A DNA stretch of 64,000 bases, taken from positions 114,746,573 through 114,810,572 of the forward strand of contig CM068367.1 of assembly GCA_034769895.1 (NCBI GenBank), in the 5' to 3' direction. Shown here one piece after another: positions 23,222 through 36,330 of the stretch (positions are counted from its first letter, which is position 1; each line of letters starts with the position of its first letter). A program made the translations under genes and the position numbers. This DNA is from Magicicada septendecula. Lineage: Eukaryota; Arthropoda; Insecta; Hemiptera; Cicadidae. The notes under the pieces are model-generated. The model was not told where the DNA came from and ran no database searches. It saw only the letters and a list, made by a program, of their open reading frames with translations.

Positions 23222-23515
23222 TCCTCACAGTCATTATCCCTTTCCAACTAATACTCGGAGCTGCCCGACGACCAGTTTACTTAGCGTCTACCTGGATTAT
23301 GTCATATTAATCTCAGTATATTACGGATGTTTGTAATAAGTTTGTACGGAAGCACAGCCTTGAGGAGTCTGTGCCAAACTACGTATATCCTTTCAGCAAA
23401 CATCAGCTGCAGAAGTGAAACAACATCCCTTACCGAGAATTCAACCCCACAAGTCGACAATTTATTTGCCTACGTCGACAGGATCTTGCCGTGCACGAAA
23501 GTGACACACCGTTTT
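23177..23515 (+). repeat. Unclassified dispersed repeat, copy 2, with (TC)n start
   Basis: Begins with about 20 TC units (23177-23218). It continues with the same ordered blocks as 5120-5465, including 'acaacatccctta', a 'tcaacccca' block and the 'gtgacacac' end. No ORF shows a domain. Its regular start at a pyrimidine run in three copies suggests that the run belongs to the repeat. Confidence 0.45.
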
Positions 23516-24589
23516 TTTCACAAAGTGCGCCTAAAGTCCTGTTTAATATAATACTAACAATTAAATACAATATTAATTTTCTAACCTGTACAGAGTGAGT
23601 AATTCTAAGTTGGACAAAATATAGTTTTTATTTCGTGAAATTACAGGCAACATCAAAATTAGGTATTCACTATACGGCTATCATTTGGTCACAACGACAG
23701 AAAAACAACATAATATTTAGTAATAACTTGACGTTAGTTCGAACCCCGGCGTCAATTCAATCCAATTAAATCCGGCCGTGGACGTTTGGAGTTTCTTGTG
23801 AGATTGATACTAATACGCAAACATTAAAGAACAAACAATAATATTCTGGGAACTGCTGCGCCCCCACACTCTTCTTTTGACTTCGTTCCACGTGTTTGTA
23901 TAATTTGAACTTCCCCTCAAATTGCATGTTCCTAATACGTTATTTGTACACTCTGTAATTTCCTCTAGCGTATCAACATCACTACCCTGGTCTGACGTCC
24001 GACCAACAGTTTGGTACCACCTTAATTTAAAACTAAGCCAAACGTTTGTGTTAAAATGTAGCGTTCTTGTTTTTATTCTTCTTACATCGTTTGGCACTGC
24101 ATACAGCTGCGTTACAACACTTTCCTAAAGTGAGGTCACAGTATTGTGCATCGTTAGGAGCAATATTTTTCAATTTTTAACAACATCTGTCTATGTGTTA
24201 TCAATACCGCCAAACAGGTTTGATACGATCCTCTAGCGTCTCCTATTTTATGCAAAATTTTCTCTCCAAACACCAAATTACATACCACATCCTAAAGAAT
24301 TTGCCTCACGTACTCCAACTTTTGTCCTTCCATGCAGTTGATTCATTGCATTCTCTGTCAGTCAAGTTAATAAATCTTAGTATCCCAACATGGTTCTTAG
24401 GACCCCACCAATATGGTTAGTATCCCAACATGGTTCTTAGAACCCCACCAACATGGTTATCATCTCGTCTCCTTTCTACCAAGATTGATTTGTAACTTCG
24501 TTTGCACAAAGTAACAATTTTATAAGTTTATTTTTAACAATTTACTAACAGTACCACAACTTCAGATCAAGTGTTTCTATTTTTGTTTG
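23516..24589. other. Noncoding stretch with 40-bp tandem duplication
   Basis: No gene recognised. At 24379-24458 two 40-bp units ('agtatcccaacatggttctt...') follow one another with two or three differences. Confidence 0.5.
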
Positions 24590-25115
24590 TCTTTTACTGT
24601 CTTACAATTATCAACAGTCCAGGTTTCGCATTCACATATATTAAAATGTTCTAGAGATGTAACTTGAGGAATTTTTTTACGCCTAAATGAGTATTTCGCA
24701 ATAAAAATTTTCTTCTTGGAAAAAGCTCTTTCTATTTGTACTATTATACTTCTAATGTCCTTTCTGCTTCTCCATACATTGCGATACTACTTTTCAAATA
24801 GGTAAATTCATTTACTTTATCTATGTCGCCCTTCCCAAATTAATATTTAAACTGCCCTATTTCTGTTTAGTGCTTTTCGTGTCTTTGTTTTGTTTTGTTT
24901 TGTTGAGTTCTGAAACAAGTTCTTCTCCCATTAATTTTCCCATAGCCTCCAATACTTTTTTAAATCCTGTCTCCTCGTTTTCTGCAAATAAAACAATATA
25001 ATCAGGAAACCTTAACATTCTATCTCTCTCTGTCTAAACGGTTTTTCCAGTCTTAAACGTCTTTGTTACTTGCACTATTACCTCTTCAACATACGTGTTA
25101 AAAAACTGTACCCCT
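24590..25115 (-). mobile_element. LINE reverse transcriptase relic
   Basis: The minus strand, read across frames, gives an RT fragment. A palm-like FPDYIVLFAENEE stretch corresponds to the usual ADD..LFA.. motif with its Asp pair degraded. LEAMGKLMGEEL and a V-NEFTYLKSSI segment follow, in the order found in non-LTR retrotransposons. Upstream, FNTYVEEV resembles the 'LFN.Y.E' motif. Multiple stops are present. Confidence 0.65.
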
Positions 25116-26484
25116 GTCGAACAGTCTCGATTAGTCCAGAACGTTATGCAACTCGGCCGCGCAGAATTATCTCCAAACGACTGGAACGCCCTCCCGCGTC
25201 CCGGCGAGCCAAGAGTCACGTACGCACTTACCAATGCGATACTATGTATTTCCACAACGTAGCAGTATTTTACTTACTTCTAAGTGATTAAGTTTATAAC
25301 ACATGAAGATAGAAATGTTCTTCAGCTCTTTACGAATGTACAGTTATTTATTCACAGACCGATAATAACGAACACTACTGTAGAAATGTTGGACTATCGA
25401 CGAAGGTTAGATATACGATAACTGTACAAGATGCTAGAACAGAGTGATAATCGTAAATATATCACAACTATAGTGCAGTTCTTTGCCCGTTTATACAAAT
25501 GCACTCAATCGTACATATCTGCAGTTCGGAGTAAAAAATGGTTCCTGTGTAAAGCGCTCCCACATTTTTTTAAGAGACAATCTGAGAAAAAACGTGCATT
25601 ATATACACGAAAGTACTGTACAGCTGTACACATGTAAAGATTACGTATGTGATACATAAACACGCGCTCGCAAACACGCATGCACGCAGAAAACATTACG
25701 CGTAACACGTTAATGTACTCAAAAACGTACAGATTATATTCACGTGATTTTGGTAGGCTGAAGACCAGACTTTGCGTTGTTACGTGTTTTAGTTAAGTGG
25801 AAACATAGTGTTTACGCCGTTGCGTACATTAGGATTGGAGAAACGAACGTAGTAAGCAGTAAGCTTTGAGCGCGAAATAACAGTCTTCATTAACGTGAAA
25901 GCACTTTAACGGACACAAAAGGCCCTCTCGTCTCGCGACTGTATAGGCCTATGTAACGTGTACAGACTATCGCGCGCGCGCGCGCGCGCGCTATACACCC
26001 CGTACGCACGACGCGAAACCTGTTGAAACGCAAACAAAACACTAGATGACGAACGAACAGCGTTTGTCGTCTTTCACACGCACGGCGTTTAAGACGCAGC
26101 ATTCACACGCACAAAGACGTCTTATAACAGACTGCACATATTACGAAAGACCGAAAGTAGAATCGATACACTGATATATTATTAAATTTTATTTCCACTT
26201 ACACCATTTAATGGAAGTGACTTTTTGTGGAAATTATTTTTTACTTCCTCACCCGGTGTTTTATGCGAGGAAAAAATAAATGGATATGTCGTAAGGAACA
26301 AAGTAGAAGTGAGAACTTCACAGTCCAGTGATGAGTGAAGTGATTCAATGTGAAAACGTTTGCTCGTATGTATATGGAGGAAGAGAGATTTTGCTATAAA
26401 GAATCGAGATTCAAATAAGAGTGAACGGATAATTAAATGAGACGAAAGCATAGCTAGTAGTATTTTGAAAACTATTTCGATATA
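25116..26484. other. Noncoding, higher-GC stretch with (CG)n
   Basis: No gene recognised. It contains a 21-base alternating CG run at 25971-25991 and several CG-bearing 'acgc' blocks (25640-26110). These are unusual against the AT-rich surroundings and could belong to an unrecognised repeat. Confidence 0.4.
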
Positions 26485-26684
26485 TACTGGGCTGTTAGGC
26501 CGTGGTCGGTTGCTAGAAGCAACAAACCTTCTACCCGAAACAAGGTCGGGTATCGTTCGGCGAAGATCTGTCGCTCCTGTTTTTGCATACTCTGTCGCTT
26601 TTTGCCGACCTTTGGGAAAATCGAAACGTTACCGACGAGATGTCGATAAATTATAGCAATCGACCACGGCCTAACGGCCCGGTA
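26485..26684. repeat. Foldback repeat family F, copy 1
   Basis: About 200 bp with inverted ends, 'actgggctgttaggccgtgg' at the left and its complement 'ccacggcctaacggcccggt' at the right. Copies 41745-42060 and 48670-48990 share these ends and inner blocks such as the 'cgttcggc' motif, a 'ctgtcgctttttg' motif and 'cgaaacgttrccgacga'. The last resembles the 3' half of a hammerhead ribozyme, but the CTGAAGA box is lost in this copy. No coding capacity. Confidence 0.6.
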
Positions 26685-27270
26685 TTTAGAAATAATTTTG
26701 AAGATATTGCCACCGTCCGTGCAAGCTTAAGAGAAACTGAATGCACAGCACTGTTTATACGTATTTTATTATAGGAAATCAATATTTACATTTAACAAAA
26801 ATAGAATAATATCAAACTTCATATTATTTTCAGTATACATAGCCTACTTATAAAAGCAATATGTAACAAATAATTTGTTTCATTAAAATAATGTGGTTTA
26901 TGCAATACTTAGTTGAACAACAATTTGTGATATACAATAATTTGTCGTTCCAAGTGGCTAATACCTCTGTTAGATTTACTGATGCACTCAAGGACATATT
27001 GTGAACAAAAATATGTCCTTCTGTGATGAAATGTAAATCTATACTTGATGTTACCTTAACTGAATATATTAGGATTAGACTGAAAAAAAGACCCCATTTT
27101 TCGAGGATAATCGAGCTTTGAAAACTCATTACTTTGTTCCCTTGTAGGCTATCTATAAATCGGCTACACCAGTTCTGACAAAAGGAGCTATGAAATCACC
27201 CTTGTCTTGATTTTAGCAGTGTCAACAAAGATATTACATTCTTCGTATTGTTTAAATTAGCAGCCATCCT

Positions 27271-27395
27271 TACTATTTCTTTTATGAATTTGCTAACTGC
27301 TATAATTTTTATTGTTCGACTAAGCTTTTCGTCATCACTGACATCATCAGGTTATAAAAATTATAGCAGTTAGCAAATTCATAAAAGAAATAGTA
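27271..27395. repeat. Perfect 41-bp inverted repeat
   Basis: 27271-27311 and 27355-27395 are exact reverse complements, with 43 bases between them. The loop on the minus strand contains a hammerhead ribozyme core (next entry), and the arms act as an extension of its helix I. Confidence 0.9.
27319..27352 (-). ncRNA. Hammerhead ribozyme, type I, in hairpin
   Basis: Read on the minus strand: CTGATGA (27350-27344), one T, then helix II GTCA/TGAC closed by a GTGA tetraloop (GNRA type). GAAA (27330-27327) follows, then helix III AAG/CTT with no loop, then A at 27321 as the expected cleavage nucleotide (UA). Helix I starts with CA/TG next to the core and continues, after a mismatched internal loop, into the 41-bp arms. 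The core follows the hammerhead rule CUGANGA...GAAA...UH. A helix III without loop would favour cleavage as a dimer or in trans. Activity is inference. Confidence 0.7.
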
Positions 27396-28760
27396 AAGAT
27401 ATTACATTTTAGAAAAACAAGTTGCCGAACGTTAAACACAATATTGTGTGAAATATCCAAAACAAAATGTTTGCTTAAAACAACTATGGACCACGGCCGT
27501 ACAGGCCGGCAAGACAAAGTACTCATATCAATTACTATGTAAGTTTCGTTCGGTTTGGTTACGATGATCACAATAACCATATTGTATGGCCTGGAAGAAA
27601 GTTATAGGCTAATGTGCTAACACTTCAGTGTTAACGAGATCGTCCGCATTTGTTGTCTGCCTAAATAACACAAGACGGTGTCTGTAGTCACCACAGAAAC
27701 GACTCGGGAGCCAGAGGGATGCAGGAGAACGAAACAGAACGCATTCGAGATGATGGGTAGGCAACGAGCGCGGTTTCATCACGCTTCATCTTCAGGAAGA
27801 TTCAAGGTTTTCAACACCAAAAAAGTGAATAACTACATACTTCATTAATATTGTATGCAAAGAACATTAAAAATGTCTAAATTTTTTTAAACTTTTGCTT
27901 ACTAATTATAATGACTCATATTTATGAATATCATTAAATGGCTTTTGTTATATTATAATTCATAGTGCTTCTTGTAAATACAGTCAAGGCTAATGCTTCT
28001 TCATTGTTTTACAAGTTTTCAACGAGATTTTTGTAAACAAACTATTTTGTTTTCTATCAAGTTAATTTTACTTAAAAACTTTCAACATTATACATAATTA
28101 TTTAAAAAGTTACTTTTATAAAATTCAGGTTAAACTCGAAGTAAAATGATTTATTTCTAGTAGACAAAAAGAACAATTTTCAACATATTTGTGTTTAAAC
28201 ATTTCGTTTGTATTGATCAACCGTCATAAGAATTTAAGACATTTCTAAACATACCCCAAACTGTAAAGTTCCAATACACACAGGTATTTGTTCGTAGGTG
28301 TTGTGAAAGTTCTGTATGATACCTTTTTAAAGGTCGTGTTTTTCACTAATTTTCTGTAGTGCTTTAAAATTTATGAGCCATACAATTAATTTTGTAGGAA
28401 ACAAGATTAATATTCAGTTAAAATTTATTACTAGCGCTGCAAGAGCATCATATGAATAATCCGCTTATTGCAGCTGAGTAGCTGTAGTGGATAGCTATTA
28501 TAACCGCATCTGTATTAATTTAATTTCTTGTCATGTGCCCACTTGATAAATGTAGTACTCGTAAATTAGAGCGAGCGCCATTAACTGGAACTTACGGAGA
28601 TAGAAAGAGAATGAGAAACACAGAGGGAAAAGGAAAGCGTAAGAGAGGGTTTGTGAAATGTAAGTGGGTGAATGGGACTCAACACACTAATTTAAGAAGA
28701 AAAGAGAGATACATAGAGAGAGACGGTATGCAGAGAAGGATAGAGGCAAAGAAGACTAAT

Positions 28761-28827
<67 letters not shown>

Positions 28828-29909
28828 TTAGGTTGAAGAAAGAATGGATATACTGTAGTCTGAAGGAGATATGCCGAGTGAGAAGGAAACAGACAACTCA
28901 CCGAAACAAACAGAGCAAACGTCTGTACGAAAGAGATTAAATCCTCATTATCTGGTCTGATAACATTGCGAATGTCTATTGCAGTACTACAGTACCAATT
29001 ATGAAACAGTTGTGTGGAACTAAGCGGAACTCTGGACTGGAAAATGCAACATCGCCAGTTTTGCAGCAGACAACCAGACATGTCTGCTGATGCAGCGTAG
29101 GCAAGAGATGGGACTTACTTCGTTAACAAGTCGGGTCAAACGTCAGCTTTGAAACGATAGGATAACTATTCGACGTCACGAGGAAAGAAACAGAAGCGTT
29201 TTGTTCATATCACTGTAATTGTTCCGATACATCTCCTGTTTTATAATAATTGCTGAACTAACTTCATTGCAACATGAAGTCATACTACAGATATTTTCAC
29301 ACCGATGCCATGATATATTTGCTAGCGATTTTTCTGTATTACCATACTGTGCTAGGTGAATATGAAGTGCAGGTGTACTGTACAAATCATAGAAAAGGCA
29401 GAGTATGCTTTGATTTATTTACTCAATGCGATACCCACATCTTGTCAAGTAAACCAGAGTGTTGTTTTGATGGTTCTGTTTCAATTAATGTTTGAATCAT
29501 ATTCGTGCGCAATATTGCGACATAGTACCGACGAAGCTACTCAATTAAATAGCTTGTACAACACCCTTCCGTTGGTCTCATGTTACGCGTCTGATGATCG
29601 AAATATATTTAACACGGCTAGAACTTCCGAAATTCTATGAAATAACTGTTGCATCTCACTCTTCTGTATGGGTTAGCAAAGTGGCTCAAAGGGAAAAGTT
29701 ATGGGCTAGCCTTTGAAAACTTCAGGCTACACAAATGAAATTTATTCCTCACGAGACATAAAAACGAAAATCGCTTAGGAAATGGAACGTCCGAGAACTT
29801 AACGGATGCCTGTGCAGTCAGTGACCGTATTGTCCACGATTGGACCACGTTTGTACATACACACGGAAATGTTATAGAGAAATTGAAACATTTAAAATAC
29901 TGTGTATAG
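27396..29909. other. Noncoding stretch with (GA)n
   Basis: No gene recognised. A pure AG run occupies 28764-28823; the 135-codon frame at 28533-28940 exists only because of it and has no domain. Confidence 0.5.
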
Positions 29910-30365
29910 TGTAACAATGGAACGCTCTCGAACAGTCGTGAGTGTAGTTCTACTCGTTTCTCGGATAGCAGAGCAGGTGCCTGTCTCTGTCAAGGCACAC
30001 TAAGTATCCTCTAGACTTTTCGATTGCTTCCTGGCGCAAATTATGGAACATTAGTCTGGAACATCTGTAGGGCTACATATAGGAACAGCTGCCGCTCAAA
30101 AGTTAGTTACATTAGGCGATTTATTCAAGTGCGGATCGAAGTGGTTGTTACGGAAAGTGATTACTGTGTTATAATTAGTGTGGAATTCTAATAGTTGACA
30201 TTATTATTGCATGTGGACAAATTCAACTAGACCTACTGTATGAGAGTATCTTGTTGATTTCAAATTGTTATTTGTGACTCGTTAAAGCTCGTTATTAGTG
30301 ACTTCACAGGTGTCTGTATTTTGTTTCCACTATACCATACGACGATCAGTGAGACCGTCGTAACA
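29910..30365 (+). repeat. Solo-LTR-like repeat, copy B
   Basis: 456 bp beginning TGTAACAATGG and ending GTCGTAACA, homologous to 50249-50746 and to the inverted copy at 1249-1640. Shared blocks include 'cgctctcg', 'ttagttac', 'gtgattactgtgtt', 'gtggacaaatt' and 'ttgttgattt'. Flanks ATAG and ATAC could be a mutated 4-bp duplication. No ORF, and no internal region on either side. Confidence 0.6.
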
Positions 30366-33300
30366 ATACGATGGGTGTTCTGGTATGTAAGTCGTAAAGG
30401 AACAATAAAATAAAGTAATCTTAAATCGGTATTTCCGTTAATTAAATTATCGCGTTTCAGGACACGATCAGTCTTCAGATTTCCAATCGCTCTGTTGATT
30501 CCATCAAACGTCATTGGTCACACATTAAACTCACTCACATATAATATTCTATATAATAGCGGATCATGCATTGAAAATTATTATCTAAGTATTTATGTTT
30601 GAGCAGGTTTCTTCCACTGGCTCCATGTGCTCAATCTCATCATTTCTACACGGCAAAAATGGTATCTTATTATACTTTATTCAGTCGCAGACTCCCTAAG
30701 TCTTAACAACAAAGATTCCCTTCACAAGTTGAATCCTATTAAGTATATAGGTTTAATTAATAGTCGCTGTAGCTCAGTAACTGAATAAAAACAGAGAGTC
30801 TAACTCCCAAATAAATAAAGGCTCAGAAACAATATTTATTTCAATTAATCAATACCAACATAATCCCCAAAATTCTAATGTCGGTACTAAACGATATTAT
30901 TACTTTTAATTTCAAAACAGAGTACTAAAAAAATATGCCGCAAGACTGAACTCACGTAATTAGAAACGGATACTCATAAATAAAAATTAATGTAAATTAT
31001 CATTTAATGGCTGTTTTACATGTTACGTTTTCATTTACACTGTTCATGTATCGGCCGAACTTTTGGTTTTTGTATTCCCGCAAACCATTAACGCAACAAG
31101 TAATGTGAAAAATCAAGCCACAACAATTAACACAAAATACAATTTTATAATTACGCACGCTGTATAATCGTAATTATAATTACGCCGATTTCAAATCCAA
31201 TTTTGAAACCTCTTCACGTAGGCAACAAGGACCGTCGTATGAACGGAGTCAAAAAATTTAAAAACTACAAACCTTACGACAATATGGCTTATACATTCGT
31301 ATTGTACAGCTTACAATTTCATACTGAATTATCGGTTAAATTTTAAATCGAAGCCTTGGAAGGTGCGCACCTATACGGACTAGTTCATTCTGCACGGACT
31401 ATTGCTGTGGATTCGGCACGAGGCTATGTAAATCCAATCCCGTCTAACTACTGTTGGGGCGATACAATAGTCTGAATACGTAGGCGGGCCTTAGTCAGTA
31501 AAAATGCGACATCTAATCTTGAAAACACACAAAACCATCACTTCACTTATTTAAGTATAAACTTGTTTCTCTCTGGCGGTAGTGTGGTGTGCGCTGTACT
31601 CCACAGCTAGACGGCACAATGTGCCATGGGCTTACGGTCGCTTGCTGACACTCTCTTTGCTTCCGCAGCAACCTCTTACTTCCCCTACCTCAGGACCATT
31701 AACACGTCTGCACCATCTCCACCAATCAAGATCAAACGCCCTCGGGAGATTCTTGATCACACCCCCTCCCCTAAAGTCAGGGAAATCCTTCCCCAAGCAT
31801 GTCTATAGCACACTGCTTGGCCCTGTTGTCATTTGCCACTGGAACGGAGGATCTCTGCCTCAAGGCGTCTGCCTACTGTTACCGAGGCGGGAGACACTTT
31901 CGTCCGCATCACCACCAGTGCCAGTGCTGCTAATGCTGCTAAAACATGTATATAAATATACTGTTCAAAATTCCATCGCGTTCTAGCCGATGACCGCGTT
32001 GGGGTGTTACATACCAATTTTTAGGCACCCTGTCAAGAAAGTCCAGCACTGATTTCATCTGGCAGTCATCTGAGCTGCAGATGGTCTAAAGCTGCAATTA
32101 GGTCAAGGGGGCAAAGACGCTGCCACTACACAGAGCAAAGCAAAGCAAGCCATGGGCTTAATGCTTGTTCGAAAGTGATGATGATTTTTGTTATACGTTT
32201 CGCTATTCTATTACAAATTTGTTTTTCATATTTCTTAGTAAGATATTATCCTATATATTACTACTTATTGGGAGAAAAACCTCCCAGGCTTTTCGATGTG
32301 AAATTGTATTGAATGTAGTGGTTTTGATACTAGAGAAACTAACTGTACTTATAAATTTAATACTTTTAACTTGAAAATTTTTATTTATCTGCAATTTTTG
32401 TGATAATATTTTTATTTCTTGCTGATTATAAATTAAACTGATTTAGAAAAAAGAACGCTTTATTAATTTTTACGAATTCCATGAGTATTCTGCACAGGCA
32501 TGTGGCCACTCAGTCTTTGTAATCCTCGCGTGCGAAATACTGAATTGACCCAATATGAACCGCAAAGTGTACCCGAATTTTTCCATTGACTCATCAGGTG
32601 AATAATGTAGAGGTTGTTACAAATTCAGGCTCGGTATCCGCCATTTGACATTATCGATTTACTCGTAACAGAATTTAGTGCGTATACATTATAGTTTTTA
32701 TGGTAGCATCTTTTTCTTCACTTTTGTCCTGAAGCGCTTGTTACGCTATAAATAATAATAAATCAGGGCGTGGGTGACGGGCACAATAATAACCTACATA
32801 AAATACAGAAGCACACGCTCGCATACACACCTAGAAAGGCACGTGCACTAGTGTTATGGATTTTCCTTCCTCTGGTGAGCGTCCGCACCATCTAGCTTAT
32901 AGTCATAGCAACTCTTTAAGTTTCGGAAAATTCCAACAGAGTGCAGCAATGTAAAGTGAAAATTATTTACATCAGTTTTCCACCACATTATGTTCTTAAT
33001 TTTTATATTATAAACGTATTTTTTAGATTTTGTACATATTTTGTAGAATTTTGCATAAACGTATTTGCACAAATTACATTATTCTCGTTCACAATTATTG
33101 GTAAATACGAATTAGTTACTATTATGGTGTCCATTACAGATGTTTTACACCTGTTTTACAGAAATGCCACCAGATAGTTCTGCTGTAGTTAGCGTGGTCT
33201 CCTAACAGTGCATAAAACGGAAACGAAAATATTAACTAAATCTTACTACAAAAAAATTGAAAATCTAAATATTAATATTAAATTGATAATCACTTCTTGC

Positions 33301-34947
33301 AGTGTAGTAAATACCAGCGCTACATTTACGAAAAGTATTACTAGAATTCGCTATTTCTCACTAGAAAACGAAACAGATTTTAAAGTTATTACTATACTTT
33401 TAAAAGAATTATAAAAATACTTACTAAGATTACTATTTTTTATATATTAATGAAGAATGTAATTTTACGATATTAAAGTTTCGACAATACAGTTTAATTA
33501 CTACATGTACTCTTCTATACGCCTCCTGATACGTGATGTTTTTACATTCTGTCACGCGAATGAAAGGAAATTAATAGCAGAAAACATAAGTAGTCTTTGT
33601 CTGTAAAAATTATTTCATCAAACTTGACCTTATAAAATCGTTTTTTATTTTGTAAATCCTTTCGGCACATTTTATTACTTTCTTATAGCTCTTGTCTTGC
33701 TTTGTTATCGCTTACAGGTACACACAATACAGATTTTCACTTATTCTACAAATTTAACGCCAGTATATTCTTAATTAATTTAACAATAACAAACAATAAT
33801 TGATTAACAATAATTAATCTTAATAATTAACAATAATTAATTATTCGCAAGTTAACAAATTGATTCCAGTTTATTCTTTGTATACCATATAAATTAGAGA
33901 GCAATCCATTTTTAAAGAATGTTTAAACGTCTTTTTCAGAGGTATAAAAGGATTTACGTTTTATTTTTAACTAAAAGATTTCCAGAAGGTTATCCAGTAA
34001 AAAATAGTAGTTTTCATTTGTATAAAAAAAGTAATTTTTTTAAAAAGTAATGATTTTTGTTATTTTTAAACATGTAAAAATTTATTAATATTTTACATAA
34101 TATAAACGTATGTATTCAGATTTACATTATTTTATTATAAAAAAATTTATATTGAAAAAATATGTATTTGATAATAAAGTTAAAAAAGTACAATAGTGTA
34201 AATTTCGTTTCTCTAAGTTAATACGAGGTAAGTCGTAAGCCCAGTTAACTTTAATGAGTTTTACATACAGATCATTGTAATCGGTAAGCACTTCAATAGA
34301 TTTCAATTATCTGCTTATCTTGTTTAAATATTACGTAGAAAAACTACATAAAGAAGTCCTGAGTGACTTATCATGAATTTAAATCGGATATGTTTAAATA
34401 ACATTGCATTGGCCACGCAATAACTGGAGTCCACGATTTTCTCTGTTTACCATGTAAAGTTGCCAAAGTGCAAAGTTAATTCTAACAATCGCTACTAGGT
34501 TGCGCAAGCATATAGTTTATCAAATTAAATATGTTCTCCCCTGGAACTATCACTTCTCTTCTTTTAATGTGGCGGAGAGAAATAGTATATTAAACAAATT
34601 TACTCATTTTATTCTCGTGTTATCTTTACTATTTAATGATCGTTAAAATTTTCAACAATATATTTTTTATTAAATTTATTTTACAGTAGCCCCATTTATT
34701 TTATTTATTTATATGTACTCTATTTCAACACAAAAATATTCTTAGACAAAGGTGTTATTTGCCATTAAATATTGGAAATGAAATTATTAAAAGTTTTTAT
34801 CATTTGAGTTGGAATCTTATGTGTCATTATACATTACTGAAGGAATATATAGATTTAGCTTCCTCTACGTGGTATGACGAAAACAATTGTCTTCAACAAA
34901 ATTTTTAAACGTTTACTGAAGAAATTTGTGTTACTGGTTGAAATCAC
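30366..34947. other. Noncoding stretch with a GC-richer island
   Basis: No gene recognised. Between about 31330 and 32160 the composition rises in GC and open frames appear on both strands (31582-31986 plus, 31829-32017 minus). None has a domain I can name. 'gccatgggctta' occurs at both ends (about 31623 and 32149), which may mark an unrecognised repeat. The remainder is extremely AT-rich. Confidence 0.4.
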
Positions 34948-34990
34948 AATCAGAATGATTACTGTTGCACACCACTATATAAAAATTATC

Positions 34991-35032
34991 CCGATTAGCG
35001 CTTTCAAGCTTCACAGCCCATCGTCAGATCGG
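34991..35032 (-). ncRNA. Hammerhead ribozyme of PLE2, left arm
   Basis: Exact reverse complement of the motif described at 36331-36372, in the sense direction of the PLE coding strand and downstream of its ORF. Confidence 0.65.
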
Positions 35033-35192
35033 AATAGACAGGAAATATGTGAAACCAAACCCTTCACCCCTCTCCCCCACCCTGCTCACACACAACAAGC
35101 TATAATATAAATGACCCTTCCCCACCCCCTAAACCCTGTCCCACCATCTGTACAGTTACATATTTTTCTAGCAAATTCCTTGTGTTTCAGTG

Positions 35193-35252
<60 letters not shown>

Positions 35253-35374
35253 ATCCTTTTAAACTTACCCTCTTCCTCTCCACACACGTGGGTCAGTCAC
35301 ACACCCTTATTTTAAAACATCCAATTAGTACTATGCAATATAATTCTTAATCTTATCTATCTGTCCTCTATCAT

Positions 35375-36004
35375 TTACTTCTTAATCATGTTATAAAATA
35401 TTTCTTCATTATCAAATTTAATTTTAATATTAATTAAATTGTCTAACCCTTTTTCTCTTTCTTTCAATATTTCTAACTCCTCTCTAAGCTTCCTTTCAAC
35501 TGTGTTATTTACTACTTTTACAATTTCGTATTCTTCCAAAGGATTAACAAACTTATGGTTGTCTTCTATGAAATGTCTTGCATATAACGAATTGGTTGTT
35601 CTGTTACCTTCTCCACGTTTGTGGTCAGACAACCTGCATACGAATATTCGTCCTGTCTCACCTAGGTACACTTTGTTGCAGTCTTAACATTTTAATTTAT
35701 AAATTCCGCTTTTCTGTAATACTGGAATTTTTTCTATATTCTTATTCCTTATCTTATCAAATACCGTTTCACATTTTTTAGTAGCTATATCTGCTCCATA
35801 TTTATTAAAACATTTTATAATTTTTCTAGTATGTGAACCTATGTATGTCAATGACCCTGCATAATTCTTTTGTTCTGGTTCTATTTTAGCTTTTTGTATG
35901 TTAACCCTTTTCATAACTTTATCCACTATGTTGGTGTTATAATTATTATTCCTTACAATTCCCTTTATCGTTTTTAACTCCCTATCTTTTGATTCGGTCT
36001 CTTT
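35375..36004 (-). pseudogene. PLE2 linker and GIY-YIG endonuclease fragment
   Basis: One minus-strand frame interrupted by a TAA at 35684-35686. Upstream of it lies the linker ending in GIYKLKC. Downstream the GIY-YIG domain continues with NKVYLGETGR, then RLSDHK, a NSLYARHF segment and a charged coiled tail. GIY-YIG nucleases nick target DNA for PLE insertion. The stop falls inside the nuclease between the GIY and YLG strands, so the product would be broken. The RT domain that normally precedes the linker is absent, replaced by the inverted terminal copy. Confidence 0.7.
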
Positions 36005-36131
36005 ATGATAGAGGACAGATAGATAAGATTAAGAATTATATTGCATAGTACTAATTGGATGTTTTAAAATAAGGGTGTGTGACTGACCCACGTGTGTGGA
36101 GAGGAAGAGGGTAAGTTTAAAAGGACGCACA

Positions 36132-36170
<39 letters not shown>

Positions 36171-36330
36171 CACTGAAACACAAGGAATTAGCAAGAAAAA
36201 TATGTAACTGTACAGATGGTGGGACAAGGTTTAGGGGGTGGGGAAGGGTCATTTATATTATAGCTTGTTGTGTGTGAGCAGGGTGGGGGAGATGGGTGAA
36301 GGGTTTGGTTTCACATATTTCCTGTCTATT

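Noticed and set aside
28533..28940. 135-codon Arg/Glu-rich frame
   Set aside because: Depends on the (GA)n run; no domain and no supporting signals.
35086..35350. Frames rich in Cys-Val or Thr-His
   Set aside because: Products of GT/CA microsatellites; the same applies at 54927-55172 and 57680-57926.
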